From NCBI GenBank assembly GCA_003226295.1, contig CP029803.1, forward strand, positions 1,731,477-1,795,476: DNA of 64,000 nt, in the 5' to 3' direction. The translations under genes and the position numbers were made by a program. Source of the stretch: Candidatus Moanabacter tarae. Lineage in GTDB: Bacteria > Verrucomicrobiota > Verrucomicrobiia > Opitutales > UBA2987. The stretch's first letter is position 1. Each line of letters opens with the position of its first letter. The notes below the pieces were generated by a model. That model saw only the letters and a list, made by a program, of their open reading frames with translations. It ran no database searches and was not told the DNA's origin. This document shows, piece after piece, positions 44,434 through 53,804 of this stretch.

Positions 44434-45438
44434 TCAAAACCGGGATTCCTCATACTGTCCAAAAGGAGCTTCCAGCTCAATTTCTGCTGCCAGTTTCTCC
44501 AATTTCTGTTGATGCTCCCGATCTACCGGAATTCCATTATCGCGATTTTCCTTTTCCCAAATCCACTCCATGCCACCAGCCAATTCTGCCCTCTCAGTCC
44601 CAGGGAGAGGCTGGGTGCTACGCGCTTCATGTATGTAACGGTCCATCTCCTTTTTGAAAGGAACTAACTCCTGAAATCGTTTGACGTCAAAAACGGCTAC
44701 AAAGGCACCCTGATGCGGCGCGGCGCCTTCACCTGTCCCCGGATAGCAAAACCCTTCATTGTACATTCCCGCCAGGATGCCTCCAATCGCCTGAAATATA
44801 GAGGCTAGCCCAAGGGCCTTGAAGAAGGCTGTGGGATAATTCAGAACCAGTTCGTCTTGCTGCGGCAAAAAGGAAGCCGACATATCGAGAACCAATGGTG
44901 GCTCATTACCTGTAGGGATCGCTATGCTCATTGGCGAACCCCCTGAAGCGCTCATCACGGTAGCCTGAGGATTAGGATGATATCGATGCGATGAAATGGC
45001 CATCCCAATACAATCCTTGGTGAGAGCCATCCGTGAATAGTTGCCTGCAGCGCCAAAATGAAAATGGTTTCGCGTTGTCGCAGCTGCTACACCCACATCT
45101 AGCGCTTTCTCTATCGCCATCTTTGTCCCACGATGGGCAGGGAAATACCCCAGGCCACCATCACCGTCTAGAACCACTGTAGCCGATGATTCGGAAACAA
45201 CCCTAACAACCGGACTTGAATTAGTATGGCCACCCAGCATCTGGCGTACATATGCATCAGCTTGAATCGTTCCATGACTGAAAACACATCTAAGATCATT
45301 CGCTACCAGAGTGATAGCCATATGTGCCGCCTGATCATCCGGCACTTTAACCTTACTGAAAAGGGCTCCAATAAACTTACGCATGGCATCTGCGGGTACG
45401 CGGATACCATGCTCTGGGGGAATGTTATGACGTGGCAT
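44434..45438 (-). CDS. Ldh_2 family NAD(P)-dependent oxidoreductase (malate/L-lactate dehydrogenase type)
   Basis: A 334-residue member of the Ldh_2 (YlbC/ComC, ureidoglycolate/sulfolactate/malate dehydrogenase) family, which is unrelated to classical LDH. The N-terminal helix bundle with RCVFSHG (50-56), LDGDGGLGYFP (90-100) and TRNHFHFGAAGNYSRMA (122-138) are family hallmarks; the SHG His and the second His pair serve catalysis and cofactor binding. The C-terminus LPGTERAELAGGMEW fits. These enzymes oxidise 2-hydroxy acids or reduce 2-oxo acids. A paralogue of equal length lies at 55.8-56.8 kb. No ribosome site is apparent before the ATG. Confidence 0.92.
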   Translation of the reverse strand: MPRHNIPPEHGIRVPADAMRKFIGALFSKVKVPDDQAAHMAITLVANDLRCVFSHGTIQADAYVRQMLGGHTNSSPVVRVVSESSATVVLDGDGGLGYFPAHRGTKMAIEKALDVGVAAATTRNHFHFGAAGNYSRMALTKDCIGMAISSHRYHPNPQATVMSASGGSPMSIAIPTGNEPPLVLDMSASFLPQQDELVLNYPTAFFKALGLASIFQAIGGILAGMYNEGFCYPGTGEGAAPHQGAFVAVFDVKRFQELVPFKKEMDRYIHEARSTQPLPGTERAELAGGMEWIWEKENRDNGIPVDREHQQKLEKLAAEIELEAPFGQYEESRF

Positions 45439-45595
45439 GGTGGAAGCATTATGTTTAAATTCTCTACCTGAAGTCCATCTTCTAGTTTCTAAATTATTAT
45501 GCCAATTGACACACGAAACTTCCAGTAGAGTTTCGGCTGCACAAAATCCTAACTAGGATAAATTAACGCAACCCTTGCGGAACCTATTTCGGCAA

Positions 45596-46480
45596 TTATC
45601 CCTTGGTACCGGAAAGCAACAGCCCTTGAACAAAATACCGCTGCGCCAGGAAAAAAAGTAGGACGAGAGGTGCTAGAGCAGTGAGACTCGCCGCCATGAG
45701 AAGATTAATCCAGGAGCCTTCTAGTGAATTATAAAGATCCAGACCAACGCTAATGGGAAACTTGTCCATGTCGTTTATGTAGATAAGGGGATTCATAAAA
45801 TCTTTCCAGTGTTGAATCAGACTCATAACAGCAACCGTAGCAATAACTGGCTTAGCATTCGGCATGAAAATATGCCAATAAATTTGCCAGGTAGTGGCAC
45901 CATCCAAGGTAGCAGCTTCTTCGAGGCTTTGGGGTATCGCCTTGAAGAATTGTCGGAACAAAAAAATGAAGAATGCGCTCTCCCCTAACCAATATGGAAC
46001 GATGAGAGGCTTGTAGGTGTTGATCCACCCGAGTGCATCGTAAAGGACATAGCGAGGAATCAGAAGAACTAGCCCAGGCAACATCATAGTTGCCAGTAAA
46101 ACCACAAACCAAAATCCCTGTCCTCGCCACCGCAATCTAGCAAAAGCGAACCCGACTAGCGAGCAGGATAAAACCTGCCCGACAGTAGCGGAGAGGCAAA
46201 TCACCACTGTATTGAGCATGAAATTCAGGAAAGGTAACTTTCTCAAAGCCTCAGGGTAGTTGGACCAGCGCCACTCGCTCACCCAAATCGTGGGCGGGAA
46301 TTCATAAACAGCTCCCAGCGACTTAAGGGACGAACTAATAGCCCAAAGGATTGGAAAGAGAAATGTCAGAGCTATTGCGGAAAGCAAGAGATACATCCCG
46401 CTTTTCAATAGGACTTGGCGTATCTTAATCCTACCAGAAAAATAAAGGTCTCCCTCAGCCGTAGCATCCATCTTCATCAT
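45596..46480 (-). CDS. carbohydrate ABC transporter permease (MalG type)
   Basis: A membrane protein of about 294 residues with six predicted transmembrane segments, the first near residues 25-48. The cytoplasmic EAA loop reads EEAATLDGATTWQIYWHIFMP, the contact site for the ATPase. Its ATG overlaps the stop of the MalF-type permease gene as ATGA, so the two are translationally coupled, and an AGGGGAAG before it supports this start over an earlier in-frame codon. It is the last gene of a three-gene importer operon. The matching ATPase is not in the window and may be shared, as is common for CUT1 sugar importers. Confidence 0.93.
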   Translation of the reverse strand: MMKMDATAEGDLYFSGRIKIRQVLLKSGMYLLLSAIALTFLFPILWAISSSLKSLGAVYEFPPTIWVSEWRWSNYPEALRKLPFLNFMLNTVVICLSATVGQVLSCSLVGFAFARLRWRGQGFWFVVLLATMMLPGLVLLIPRYVLYDALGWINTYKPLIVPYWLGESAFFIFLFRQFFKAIPQSLEEAATLDGATTWQIYWHIFMPNAKPVIATVAVMSLIQHWKDFMNPLIYINDMDKFPISVGLDLYNSLEGSWINLLMAASLTALAPLVLLFFLAQRYFVQGLLLSGTKG

Positions 46481-47406
46481 TCTTCCCCTTGATAATGAAC
46501 CCAAAGATTACTAGACTTAACCATACAAAGCGTTAGGCCCAGAATGATAACAAAAAGGATCCACGCTAGGGCGCTCGCATATCCCATTTCAAAGTCGATA
46601 AAACCCTTGTTGTAAAGGTAGAGGACAAAAAACAGAGTTGAATCGTTAGGGCCACCCGAAGTCATTATGAATGCCTCATTAAACACTTGGAATGAGCCGA
46701 TGACGCCCATGACTAAATTGAAGAAAATAGCCGGCGAAATCTGAGGGACCGTTACATGTCGAAATCGCTGAATACGCCCTGCTCCATCAATTTGGGCTGA
46801 CTCATAGAGCTGAGGAGGAACATTCTGAAGAGCGGCAAGAAAGATGAGCGCAGGCCCGCCAGCACCCCACCAGCTCATCATAATCAAAGCCGGCTTAGCC
46901 CACCTTTCGTCGTAAATCCATCCTGGGGGCTTCCAATCACCTGAGAGAATTCCAATACTCTCGAGAGCTGAACCAATCGCACGCAGGATTAGGTTCAACA
47001 ATCCAAAGTCGGGATTGAACAACTGAAGCCACATCATGATCGTGGCAATGCCTCCAATAATGTAAGGCATGAAATAGATCGTTCGAAAGATGGTGATTCC
47101 CTTCAATTTCTGGTTCAAGAGAACCGCTATCATTAGGGAAACTATAACTCCACCGGGAACCGCTAACAGGCTGTAAAACACCGTATTCCTTAGGGCGGTA
47201 TGTACAAACGGATCCGCCATCGCCTTTTGATACTGATCAAAACCAACCCACTCCAGCCGAGACCAACTCATGCCATCCCACTCCGAAAAGGACAGGAGGA
47301 GCGAACCCAGAAGGGGAAAAAATGTCAGAAGGAAGAAACCCGTCAGCCAAGGTGATGCGAACCAATACCCTATTCCATCCTTCGAAGCTTTGGAGAAATT
47401 TTTCAT
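46477..47406 (-). CDS. carbohydrate ABC transporter permease (MalF type)
   Basis: A roughly 309-residue inner-membrane permease with six predicted helices, opening with the short-N-terminus form (GYWFASPWLTGFFLLTFFPLL). The EAA loop is YESAQIDGAGRIQRFRHVTVPQISP. Its ATG overlaps the stop codon of the binding-protein gene (ATGA), so I prefer it to the TTG six codons upstream. The partner of the MalG-type permease downstream. Together they form the membrane pore of a CUT1-type importer for an oligosaccharide, glycerol phosphate or similar polyol; the specificity lies in the binding protein. Confidence 0.93.
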   Translation of the reverse strand: MKNFSKASKDGIGYWFASPWLTGFFLLTFFPLLGSLLLSFSEWDGMSWSRLEWVGFDQYQKAMADPFVHTALRNTVFYSLLAVPGGVIVSLMIAVLLNQKLKGITIFRTIYFMPYIIGGIATIMMWLQLFNPDFGLLNLILRAIGSALESIGILSGDWKPPGWIYDERWAKPALIMMSWWGAGGPALIFLAALQNVPPQLYESAQIDGAGRIQRFRHVTVPQISPAIFFNLVMGVIGSFQVFNEAFIMTSGGPNDSTLFFVLYLYNKGFIDFEMGYASALAWILFVIILGLTLCMVKSSNLWVHYQGEE

Positions 47407-48875
47407 TCGCTCATCGCCTTCCAAACCGACCTGTATCTTTCAACAGCAGCAACAGGATCAACAGGGGGTATTTTCTCCAACAGTTCTGGAGTTTCAAAAA
47501 GATAGCGGGCTATAGCCTGCCGAGGAGTTAAACGAGAATTTTCATCCTCTGAAACAAGTGCAGCCATAGATTTTGCAACCGCTCTCTGCATGAGCCCATA
47601 GTGAACGTTAATTGGCTGACGCCTGGCATAGGTCCTGGCTGCTTCTGTAAACTTATAAATATCCACGTTCTGCCCCGTTTTTGGTGCTCGCTCTGCATTC
47701 ATGAAATAGGGTTCAGATTCCATCAAGCTCGGGAGGGAAACCTGATAGTTAGCCAGTATCTTCTGTCCTGCAAGTGATGTCAGAAAATCCAGAAACTGCC
47801 AGGCTTCTTTCTTATGTTGCGACCCTCTGCTCATGGCCATACCCTCCCAGAAAAACCGCGTGAAGCGTCGTCCTCCCTCACCTCTTGGAAAATGTAGGAT
47901 GTCATAATCAATTCCTGACGCATTAAGATAAATTAAGCCGTAGGTGCCTGTGTTAAGGATTGAAACCATCCCTGTGAAGAAAGCGGTATTAAGGTTCAAG
48001 GCGCCAAAGTCAGAGGCTTCAGGCATCACTTTGAACTTCAGGCGCATATCCCTAAGTAAAGTCAACGAGGCTTCACACTCCGGCCCATAGAAGGTGGTTT
48101 TAGTAAAGGTTTCTTCGTCCAGCCAACTCGCACCCAAAGCCCAATGAAATGGTAACCAATTCACAGCTCCCGTCGGCTGCAGAGCATATTGATCGGTCCG
48201 TCCATCTCCATCCAAGTCCATGGTCAACCGAATACAGACCTCAATAAATTCATCCAACGTCCACTTGTTATCATTTACGTACCACCATCCATCATCTGAT
48301 TTTTCCAGTCCAGGCATGTTGGGAGAATTGCTCACCTGAATGCGGGCTCGATTCCAATTCGCCTTGTTGTAGAAAAGTAAATTACATCCTCCCCAAACCG
48401 GCATGCCCCATTGCTTCCACTCTCCAGATTCTAAATCGTACTTGCCGAATTCTCTTACAGCCGTCCCCCAGTATTGTCCCTTCACCACTTCCCCATTTTC
48501 CCCCCACCGATTCTTGGCCTTGAGATAAGGGGAGAGATCCGCAAGCTTGCCCGAAGCCATTAGATGGGGAAACGGTTCATCTTGTATCATGAACAGATCT
48601 GGAGCAGTGTCAGAAACAATCTGTTGTTGGATTTTTTGGTGATACCGTGTTGATGGGAGGTGACGTCTTTCGACTCTTATATCTGGGTGTTTTTGACGAA
48701 ATGCCTCGAAAATCTCACTCCACATTTGGTAGTCGATATGATCACCCCAATGGGCAATAACCATGGGTTGATCTTCCGCAGTTTGGCTATAACGTAAAAA
48801 TGTATGGCCAAACATCCAGTAGAGAGACACACAACCGGCTATAAAGATGAGACTAATTCGAATCGGGAAAGTCAT
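47403..48875 (-). CDS. extracellular solute-binding protein, family 1 (sugar ABC importer)
   Basis: A 490-residue periplasmic binding protein. The N-terminus has a hydrophobic segment with IAGC at 12-15, a possible lipobox, though hydrophobicity continues to about residue 28, so an uncleaved anchor is also possible. The fold-1 signature VIAHWGDH...FRQKHPDIRVERR and later APDLFMIQDEPFP are typical. DLDGDGRTD within the mid region resembles a calcium-binding loop. It is first in the operon, translationally coupled to the permeases through an ATGA overlap. The ligand is unknown. It is somewhat longer than the usual 400-450 residues. Confidence 0.92.
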   Translation of the reverse strand: MTFPIRISLIFIAGCVSLYWMFGHTFLRYSQTAEDQPMVIAHWGDHIDYQMWSEIFEAFRQKHPDIRVERRHLPSTRYHQKIQQQIVSDTAPDLFMIQDEPFPHLMASGKLADLSPYLKAKNRWGENGEVVKGQYWGTAVREFGKYDLESGEWKQWGMPVWGGCNLLFYNKANWNRARIQVSNSPNMPGLEKSDDGWWYVNDNKWTLDEFIEVCIRLTMDLDGDGRTDQYALQPTGAVNWLPFHWALGASWLDEETFTKTTFYGPECEASLTLLRDMRLKFKVMPEASDFGALNLNTAFFTGMVSILNTGTYGLIYLNASGIDYDILHFPRGEGGRRFTRFFWEGMAMSRGSQHKKEAWQFLDFLTSLAGQKILANYQVSLPSLMESEPYFMNAERAPKTGQNVDIYKFTEAARTYARRQPINVHYGLMQRAVAKSMAALVSEDENSRLTPRQAIARYLFETPELLEKIPPVDPVAAVERYRSVWKAMSE

Positions 48876-48900
48876 GATTTAGAAATTTGCCAGGCCCCTC

Positions 48901-48914
48901 CCCCGAGCTCGGGG
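48901..48914. promoter_or_regulatory. 14-bp GC-rich palindrome upstream of the binding-protein gene
   Basis: CCCCGAGCTCGGGG, a perfect inverted repeat 25 bases upstream of the binding-protein start codon. Its position suits an operator overlapping the promoter or leader of the importer operon. Confidence 0.4.
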
Positions 48915-49089
48915 AATTCATGTCAACTCTCAGTCCTAATCTCGGTATAAATTCCACAGTTTTCATCCAAAAAATTCAACAAATTTCTAGACGGCCACAA
49001 AACCACTTTTGAAAGTATCCGGCTTTAAGAGAGTTACCTGAATGTCAAATTATATCTCATCTAACTTTTGAGGTAATAAAATTATTTGG

Positions 49090-49101
49090 ATCAAATTTGA
49101 T
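49090..49101. promoter_or_regulatory. 12-bp AT-rich palindrome in the divergent region
   Basis: ATCAAATTTGAT, a perfect inverted repeat midway between the importer operon and the divergent PhyH gene. A regulator site is possible, but such short AT-rich palindromes also occur by chance. Confidence 0.25.
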
Positions 49102-49293
49102 TTCTAGGACAGATCTCCCATAAATCCTGGGAAATAATCGAGCTATCCACAATGACATAACCCACACCTTTTGAAAGCAAAGACTGGAGGCTAAAAAGGG
49201 GGATTTTGCTGGATTTCTAAACGGATGGGCATGAGAATAATATGGAGGCAAATAAACTTCAATTAATTTGAACTTCTGCATCAAGCTATAACT

Positions 49294-50037
49294 ATGTCCA
49301 ATATGGCCGAACAGCTTGGATTCTTCGCCAAAAACGGTTATCTTTTGATCCCTGATGCACTGTCAATGGCCGAAGTTGAACTCGCCAATGCAACCATCGA
49401 CCAGGATCTAGATGAAAACGAAACTCTTTGGCGGCACCGTTCAAACGGACGATCACAATCAGTTAATATCTTACTCGCCCAGCCGGATCTTGATTTTACA
49501 ATGCGGCCAACTTCTGTTCTTCCGCTCATGGAGTCCATTATGGGACCTGATATCTGCGCCGATGAACACTCCGTTATGATTCGGGAGGCGAATCCAACAG
49601 GACCAACCGAATGCATCTGGCACCGGGATTCGTGCGGCGGTGGAACCAAACCACCGTATTTCACGCGATATCTCTCAATTGTTTTTTATTTGACCGATGT
49701 CGACGAAACGACTCATACCTTCAGCGTCGTCCCGGGGAGCGCCCAGACCTCCCAACCGAAAGGAATTGATGAATACGACTTGACCAAAGCTCATCACATC
49801 GAAGGCAATGCGGGAACTGCAATACTCTTCAATGCCTATACGATTCATGCCGGGAATGTCAGAAATACCACGGCTGAACGACGAACTATACACCTTTATT
49901 GTGGGCACATAAGCGATCGGTTTGTTAGCAATTTTACCATTTTCCCCCGCCGACTTTGGGAAAATAAAGATGACGCCACAAAAAAGTACTACAGCCGTCT
50001 CAACCCAATCAGTCGGTTGATCGCGGATCGATTTTGA
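49294..50037 (+). CDS. phytanoyl-CoA dioxygenase (PhyH) family protein, short form
   Basis: A 247-residue PhyH oxygenase, the shortest here. His110 and Asp112 (CIWHRDSCGG), distal His185 (YTIHAGNVRN) and Arg196 or 197 (AERRTIHLYCGH) complete the iron/2-oxoglutarate site; HTFSVVPGSAQ replaces the usual PGSH, with Ala instead of His. An in-frame ATG three codons in is an equally good start; no ribosome site discriminates. It is divergent from the ABC importer operon and upstream of an aldo/keto reductase on the same strand, which suggests a linked pathway for an imported compound. Confidence 0.88.
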   Translation: MSNMAEQLGFFAKNGYLLIPDALSMAEVELANATIDQDLDENETLWRHRSNGRSQSVNILLAQPDLDFTMRPTSVLPLMESIMGPDICADEHSVMIREANPTGPTECIWHRDSCGGGTKPPYFTRYLSIVFYLTDVDETTHTFSVVPGSAQTSQPKGIDEYDLTKAHHIEGNAGTAILFNAYTIHAGNVRNTTAERRTIHLYCGHISDRFVSNFTIFPRRLWENKDDATKKYYSRLNPISRLIADRF

Positions 50038-50158
50038 GTTCCTTGTTGACCTAGTTTACTAAGATTAAACGAAATCGTGGGTTATTTGTCACAGTGATCG
50101 CCAGCCAATCCTTTCTTTGCCCTGTCTTATTAATCGAATTTCCTCAATATACCATACC

Positions 50159-51085
50159 ATGAACTACACACGTTTTGGAAACACCGGTCTTACAGTCTCT
50201 CGTTTATGCCTGGGAACCGCATTTCGGGAAACCCGAGATGAAGCTGTCGCAACTAACACAATCGAGTATGCCATCGATCAAGGCATCAACTTCATAGACT
50301 GCGCCAATGTCTACGGCCAAGGCTGGTCTGAGACCGTTTTGGGAAAAGCAATTAAGGGACATCGAGACGATCTTGTACTTACGACCAAGGTGCGTAGCCC
50401 AATGGGAGAATTACCTAACGACCAGGGGTCCTCTGCATATAATATAATGAGGGAAATCGAGCGAAGCCTGAAGCGTCTCCAAACCGATCACATCGATCTT
50501 TACCTCCTTCATAGCTGGGATCAAGAAACCCCACTTGATGAAACCCTAAGAGCACTTGATAGTCTTGTAAATCAGGGCAAGGTGCGCTACATTGGTTGCT
50601 GTAATTTTGCTGCCTGGCAAATCTGTAAGGGTCTTTGGACCAGCGATCGGGCCAATCTTACACCTTTCCTTGGAATTCAGCATTACTACAATCTTCTCCA
50701 TCGGTCCCTGGAGTATGAGCATTTTGCTCTGGCAGAGGAAGAGGGCCTTGGCCTTATGACCTATAGTCCCATTGCCGTCGGCCTCCTCCTTGGTCGTCAA
50801 CCGAAAGAAAAGCCTGTACAAAAGGAGATATTTGGAGGACCAAATGTCACTAATGTACTAGCAACCGTGAATGAAATTGGCAAAGAAACCGGAAAGACTG
50901 CAGCTCAAGTATCAATCGCATGGGTTCTGTCTCATCCTCAGATTTCTTCGGCTATGACAGGCCCCGATTCTCCTGAGCAGCTTGAAGAAAATCTGGGTGG
51001 CGTTCAGTGGGAATTAGGGGATGAAGAATGTCAGCGTCTCAATGACGTATCTGCTTGGGCGATAGGGAATGGAGTTTTTAGGTGA
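50159..51085 (+). CDS. aldo/keto reductase
   Basis: A 308-residue NAD(P)H-dependent aldo/keto reductase. The tetrad is intact: Asp47 (FIDCAN), Tyr52 (VYGQGWSE), Lys77 (TTKVRS) and His118 (LLHSWD). MNYTRFGNTGLTVSRLCLGT is the standard opening, so I start at that ATG rather than at an upstream in-frame codon. The C-terminus contains the STAMTGPDSPEQLEENL-like cofactor motif (SSAMTGPDSPEQLEEN). Family members reduce sugar or steroid carbonyls, including inosose and fucose-type dehydrogenases. Its TGA overlaps the start of the next gene, so translation is coupled to the beta-propeller protein. Confidence 0.93.
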   Translation: MNYTRFGNTGLTVSRLCLGTAFRETRDEAVATNTIEYAIDQGINFIDCANVYGQGWSETVLGKAIKGHRDDLVLTTKVRSPMGELPNDQGSSAYNIMREIERSLKRLQTDHIDLYLLHSWDQETPLDETLRALDSLVNQGKVRYIGCCNFAAWQICKGLWTSDRANLTPFLGIQHYYNLLHRSLEYEHFALAEEEGLGLMTYSPIAVGLLLGRQPKEKPVQKEIFGGPNVTNVLATVNEIGKETGKTAAQVSIAWVLSHPQISSAMTGPDSPEQLEENLGGVQWELGDEECQRLNDVSAWAIGNGVFR

Positions 51086-52668
51086 TGACCATGAAACAAA
51101 AAAGCGTTAAATCAAAAAAAATTGCTACCCCTCGTATTCCCAGAATTCGTCTCAATTCCGGCGCCTGGAGTCCCCTGGTTGATATGATCGATGTCTTTCC
51201 TGGACACCGCGGATCCAGTCGAGAAGGTGAGCTTGAACTCTACGACGCACCTATTGGAATCCGTTTCGAGATCGAAGTGGCAAAGAAATCCGAGCCACTG
51301 TTGGAGGCAGAGTGTGTTTGGGAGAAGAGCATAGCTCCTCTTTGCATATGGCAGGAAGCAGGGCGATATCATATGATATACACCGCTTCTGGAGGACACT
51401 GTTATGCTATTAGCGATGACGCCTACAATTGGAATCGACCTGAACTCAGTGAGGTTGAATACAACGGTTTGAAGAAAAATAATTTGATCTCTAGTCCAGC
51501 TGAAGGAGCCACCGGCACTTTTGAAGATCTTAGCGCTCCGCCTGAGGAACGCTTTAAGGCTATAGGGGGGCGGATGTACTGGAGTGATCCTGAGACGGGT
51601 GAAGAATTGAACGGAGAAGAGGCGAATTTACGAATGGAAGCCGAGCAGCAGACGGAATGCTACACGGGACCAAAGGCCGAGATAAGAGGTCACACGCTTG
51701 CGTGGACCTCACCCGACCGCATCCATTGGAATCCGGTCGAAAACCCATTGGCTTACCGGCCGGTTAACGGTGGTATTTCAGCCCGTTACGACCCTCATCG
51801 GGGAGATTACTTCTGTTATATTCAGCTTATGGGCTACCCGGCTGAGGTTCTAGATGGAATCGGCGTCAGTCGACTGGAACAAGGAATGCAGATTCGGACC
51901 ATCGGGTTTTCGCGCACCAAAAATTTCTTCGAATGGCCGGCTCCTAAGTTGATTCACCATCCTGACACAGAGGACGATCCGGATATTTCTTTCTACGGCG
52001 CCAATTATTTTGCTTACCCGGGACGCGATGATCTTCACGGGATGTTTATCCCCATCTACCACCAAATTGCCAGTACTATCGACGGTCAGATTGCATTCAG
52101 CCGTGATGGGCTCTACTGGTCACGCCCTGAACGCAGAGCCATACTCCCCTTGGGAAAAGAAGGAGATGGAGATGAGTGTATAGCGCACTTCTGGCGCAGT
52201 GGAATCGTTGAGCTCCCCGACGGCAACTGGGCCTGTCCTTACACAGGAAACTCTGTTATTCACGACCTTCCCGACAGCAAGATCCCGGTTTTATTTCCAC
52301 AACGAAGGCCGAATCAAATTCGATGGGCCCTTTGGCGACCGCATCGCTTTTGTGGCATTCGGGCCGACTCGAAAGGTGAATTTACTCTACCTTCCCTATA
52401 CAGAGCTCACAATGAATTACATCTCAACTACCGCTGCGAACCAGGTGGATGGATACAAGTCGAGCTGCTGGAGAAAATCCCGTCATTGGTATTTCCGGAT
52501 ACTGACCCAGTACCTGGATTCAGCTTTGAAGATTGTGACCGCCTAACCGGCGACGCTGAAGATCGAGTGGTAACCTGGAGAGGAAACAACGATATTTCCG
52601 TAGTTGGAGAAGCAGTTGGAATCCGTGTTCGGATGTTCGGAGCCAAACTATTTGCCTATCGCGTGTAA
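51082..52668 (+). CDS. five-bladed beta-propeller glycosidase-like protein
   Basis: A 528-residue protein with repeated patterns typical of GH32/GH43/GH130-like five-bladed propellers: RYHMIYTASGGHCYAISDDAYNWNRPE near 98-124, HTLAWTSPDRIHWNPVENP, and QIAFSRDGLYWSRPERRAILP. A C-terminal beta-sandwich follows (about 415-528). It has no signal peptide, so it is likely cytoplasmic. Assignment to one GH family is not possible by eye, and the catalytic acids are not certain. Several starts are possible: the GTG at 51082 overlaps the TGA of the aldo/keto reductase, and ATGs occur one and three codons later. Coupling implies the two proteins act on the same sugar compound. Confidence 0.75.
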   Translation: MMTMKQKSVKSKKIATPRIPRIRLNSGAWSPLVDMIDVFPGHRGSSREGELELYDAPIGIRFEIEVAKKSEPLLEAECVWEKSIAPLCIWQEAGRYHMIYTASGGHCYAISDDAYNWNRPELSEVEYNGLKKNNLISSPAEGATGTFEDLSAPPEERFKAIGGRMYWSDPETGEELNGEEANLRMEAEQQTECYTGPKAEIRGHTLAWTSPDRIHWNPVENPLAYRPVNGGISARYDPHRGDYFCYIQLMGYPAEVLDGIGVSRLEQGMQIRTIGFSRTKNFFEWPAPKLIHHPDTEDDPDISFYGANYFAYPGRDDLHGMFIPIYHQIASTIDGQIAFSRDGLYWSRPERRAILPLGKEGDGDECIAHFWRSGIVELPDGNWACPYTGNSVIHDLPDSKIPVLFPQRRPNQIRWALWRPHRFCGIRADSKGEFTLPSLYRAHNELHLNYRCEPGGWIQVELLEKIPSLVFPDTDPVPGFSFEDCDRLTGDAEDRVVTWRGNNDISVVGEAVGIRVRMFGAKLFAYRV

Positions 52669-52940
52669 AAGGATCATCTGTGAAGAACAGCGCGTGAGAA
52701 ATCACACGAGAATAAAAGAATTCTCCGATCGGTTCCACGACCTGGCTTACCGCTCAGTAATTCTTTAAGGTTCCTAGGTTGCACAACCGTTTCATGCAAC
52801 CGCTTGAAGTTTAAAAGGGTTCTGCCTCGACTTGACATAAAACTAGAGAGGTACTTGATGATAAATAGTAGTTCGCCATAATAATCAACCAGGTAGCTAC
52901 AAGAGGAAAATTCGCAACGATAAGAACAACCGAAGACAAA

Positions 52941-53804
52941 ATGAAATTAGGAATTGTGGGAATGTTAAGTGAAGACTTTCGTACCTTTCGGTCCGATCAT
53001 ATGCATCCGATTCGTGCCCTTGGTTTTACCGGTTTCGGGTTTCATCTTAATGGGAACGATATTTTCGAGATCACAGATGAAGATTGCGTCAAATTCCGAA
53101 AATTTCTGGCGCCCGAGGAACTCGATCTGGCGCAATTTGCCATTCAATACAACGAATGCCTCTTTCACCCTGATCAAGCTGTACGCGATGCTGTCACTGC
53201 CAAAATCAACCGGGGCACTGAAATTTCCGCAGAGTTGGAAGCACAGGTTTTTCTACTCCGTCCCGGTAGCCTCAATCCGGATGGTCCTTGGACACCTCAT
53301 CGAGACAACCACCTGCCTGAGCAGACGGGAAGGCTTGTTGAGACACTAAAGCCAATTGCGAGGAAAGCAGAGCAAGAGGGAGTTATCCTAGCCTTGGAAA
53401 CTCATGCCGTATCCATTATGGACCCGCCGGGAAAATGCCGAGAAATAGTTGAATTAGTTGGGTCGAAACACCTGAGATTAATCCTGGATGCCGTAAACCA
53501 TTTTCAGAGCCTCCAACAAGTTTATCAGAGCAGCGACTGGGTAAATTGTATTTTTGATGAGACTGGCTCGATTTCCCCAATCGCCCACATCAAGGATCTC
53601 AAAATCTCCAATGGTCTTGTCCTTCAAATCGATCAGGAAATTCCCGGCGAAGGAGAACTCGACCTGGCTCTTGTTCTCAAGCGCTTTCACGCCTTTCATC
53701 CTGATGGCTATGGCCTCATCGAGCACTTAGGCCCAGACAAAATTCCCCAGGCCGCAACTAATGTTCGAAGAATTGCAAAGGAAAACGGAGTTAGTATCTA
53801 CTGA
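52941..53804 (+). CDS. sugar phosphate isomerase/epimerase family TIM barrel
   Basis: A 287-residue xylose-isomerase-like barrel with Glu153 (ALETHA), Asp183 (ILDAVNHF), His216 (IAHIKDL) and Glu261 (LIEHLG) as metal ligands. PGEGELDLALVLKRF (235-249) is typical of the inosose/ketose epimerase subfamilies. It shares sequence throughout with the convergent gene at 54.1-54.9 kb, including LRPGSLNPDG/LIRTGSLNPDG and NHFQSLQQVY. The ATG has no strong ribosome site. It begins 270 bases after the beta-propeller gene and may belong to the same catabolic set. Confidence 0.9.
   Translation: MKLGIVGMLSEDFRTFRSDHMHPIRALGFTGFGFHLNGNDIFEITDEDCVKFRKFLAPEELDLAQFAIQYNECLFHPDQAVRDAVTAKINRGTEISAELEAQVFLLRPGSLNPDGPWTPHRDNHLPEQTGRLVETLKPIARKAEQEGVILALETHAVSIMDPPGKCREIVELVGSKHLRLILDAVNHFQSLQQVYQSSDWVNCIFDETGSISPIAHIKDLKISNGLVLQIDQEIPGEGELDLALVLKRFHAFHPDGYGLIEHLGPDKIPQAATNVRRIAKENGVSIY

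Larger units (their letters stand above)
48876..49293. other. divergent control region of the ABC operon
   Basis: 418 bases between the divergent ABC importer operon and a PhyH gene. It contains two perfect palindromes, one GC-rich and one AT-rich, listed separately. The rest is AT-rich with no clear consensus promoter. Confidence 0.5.
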
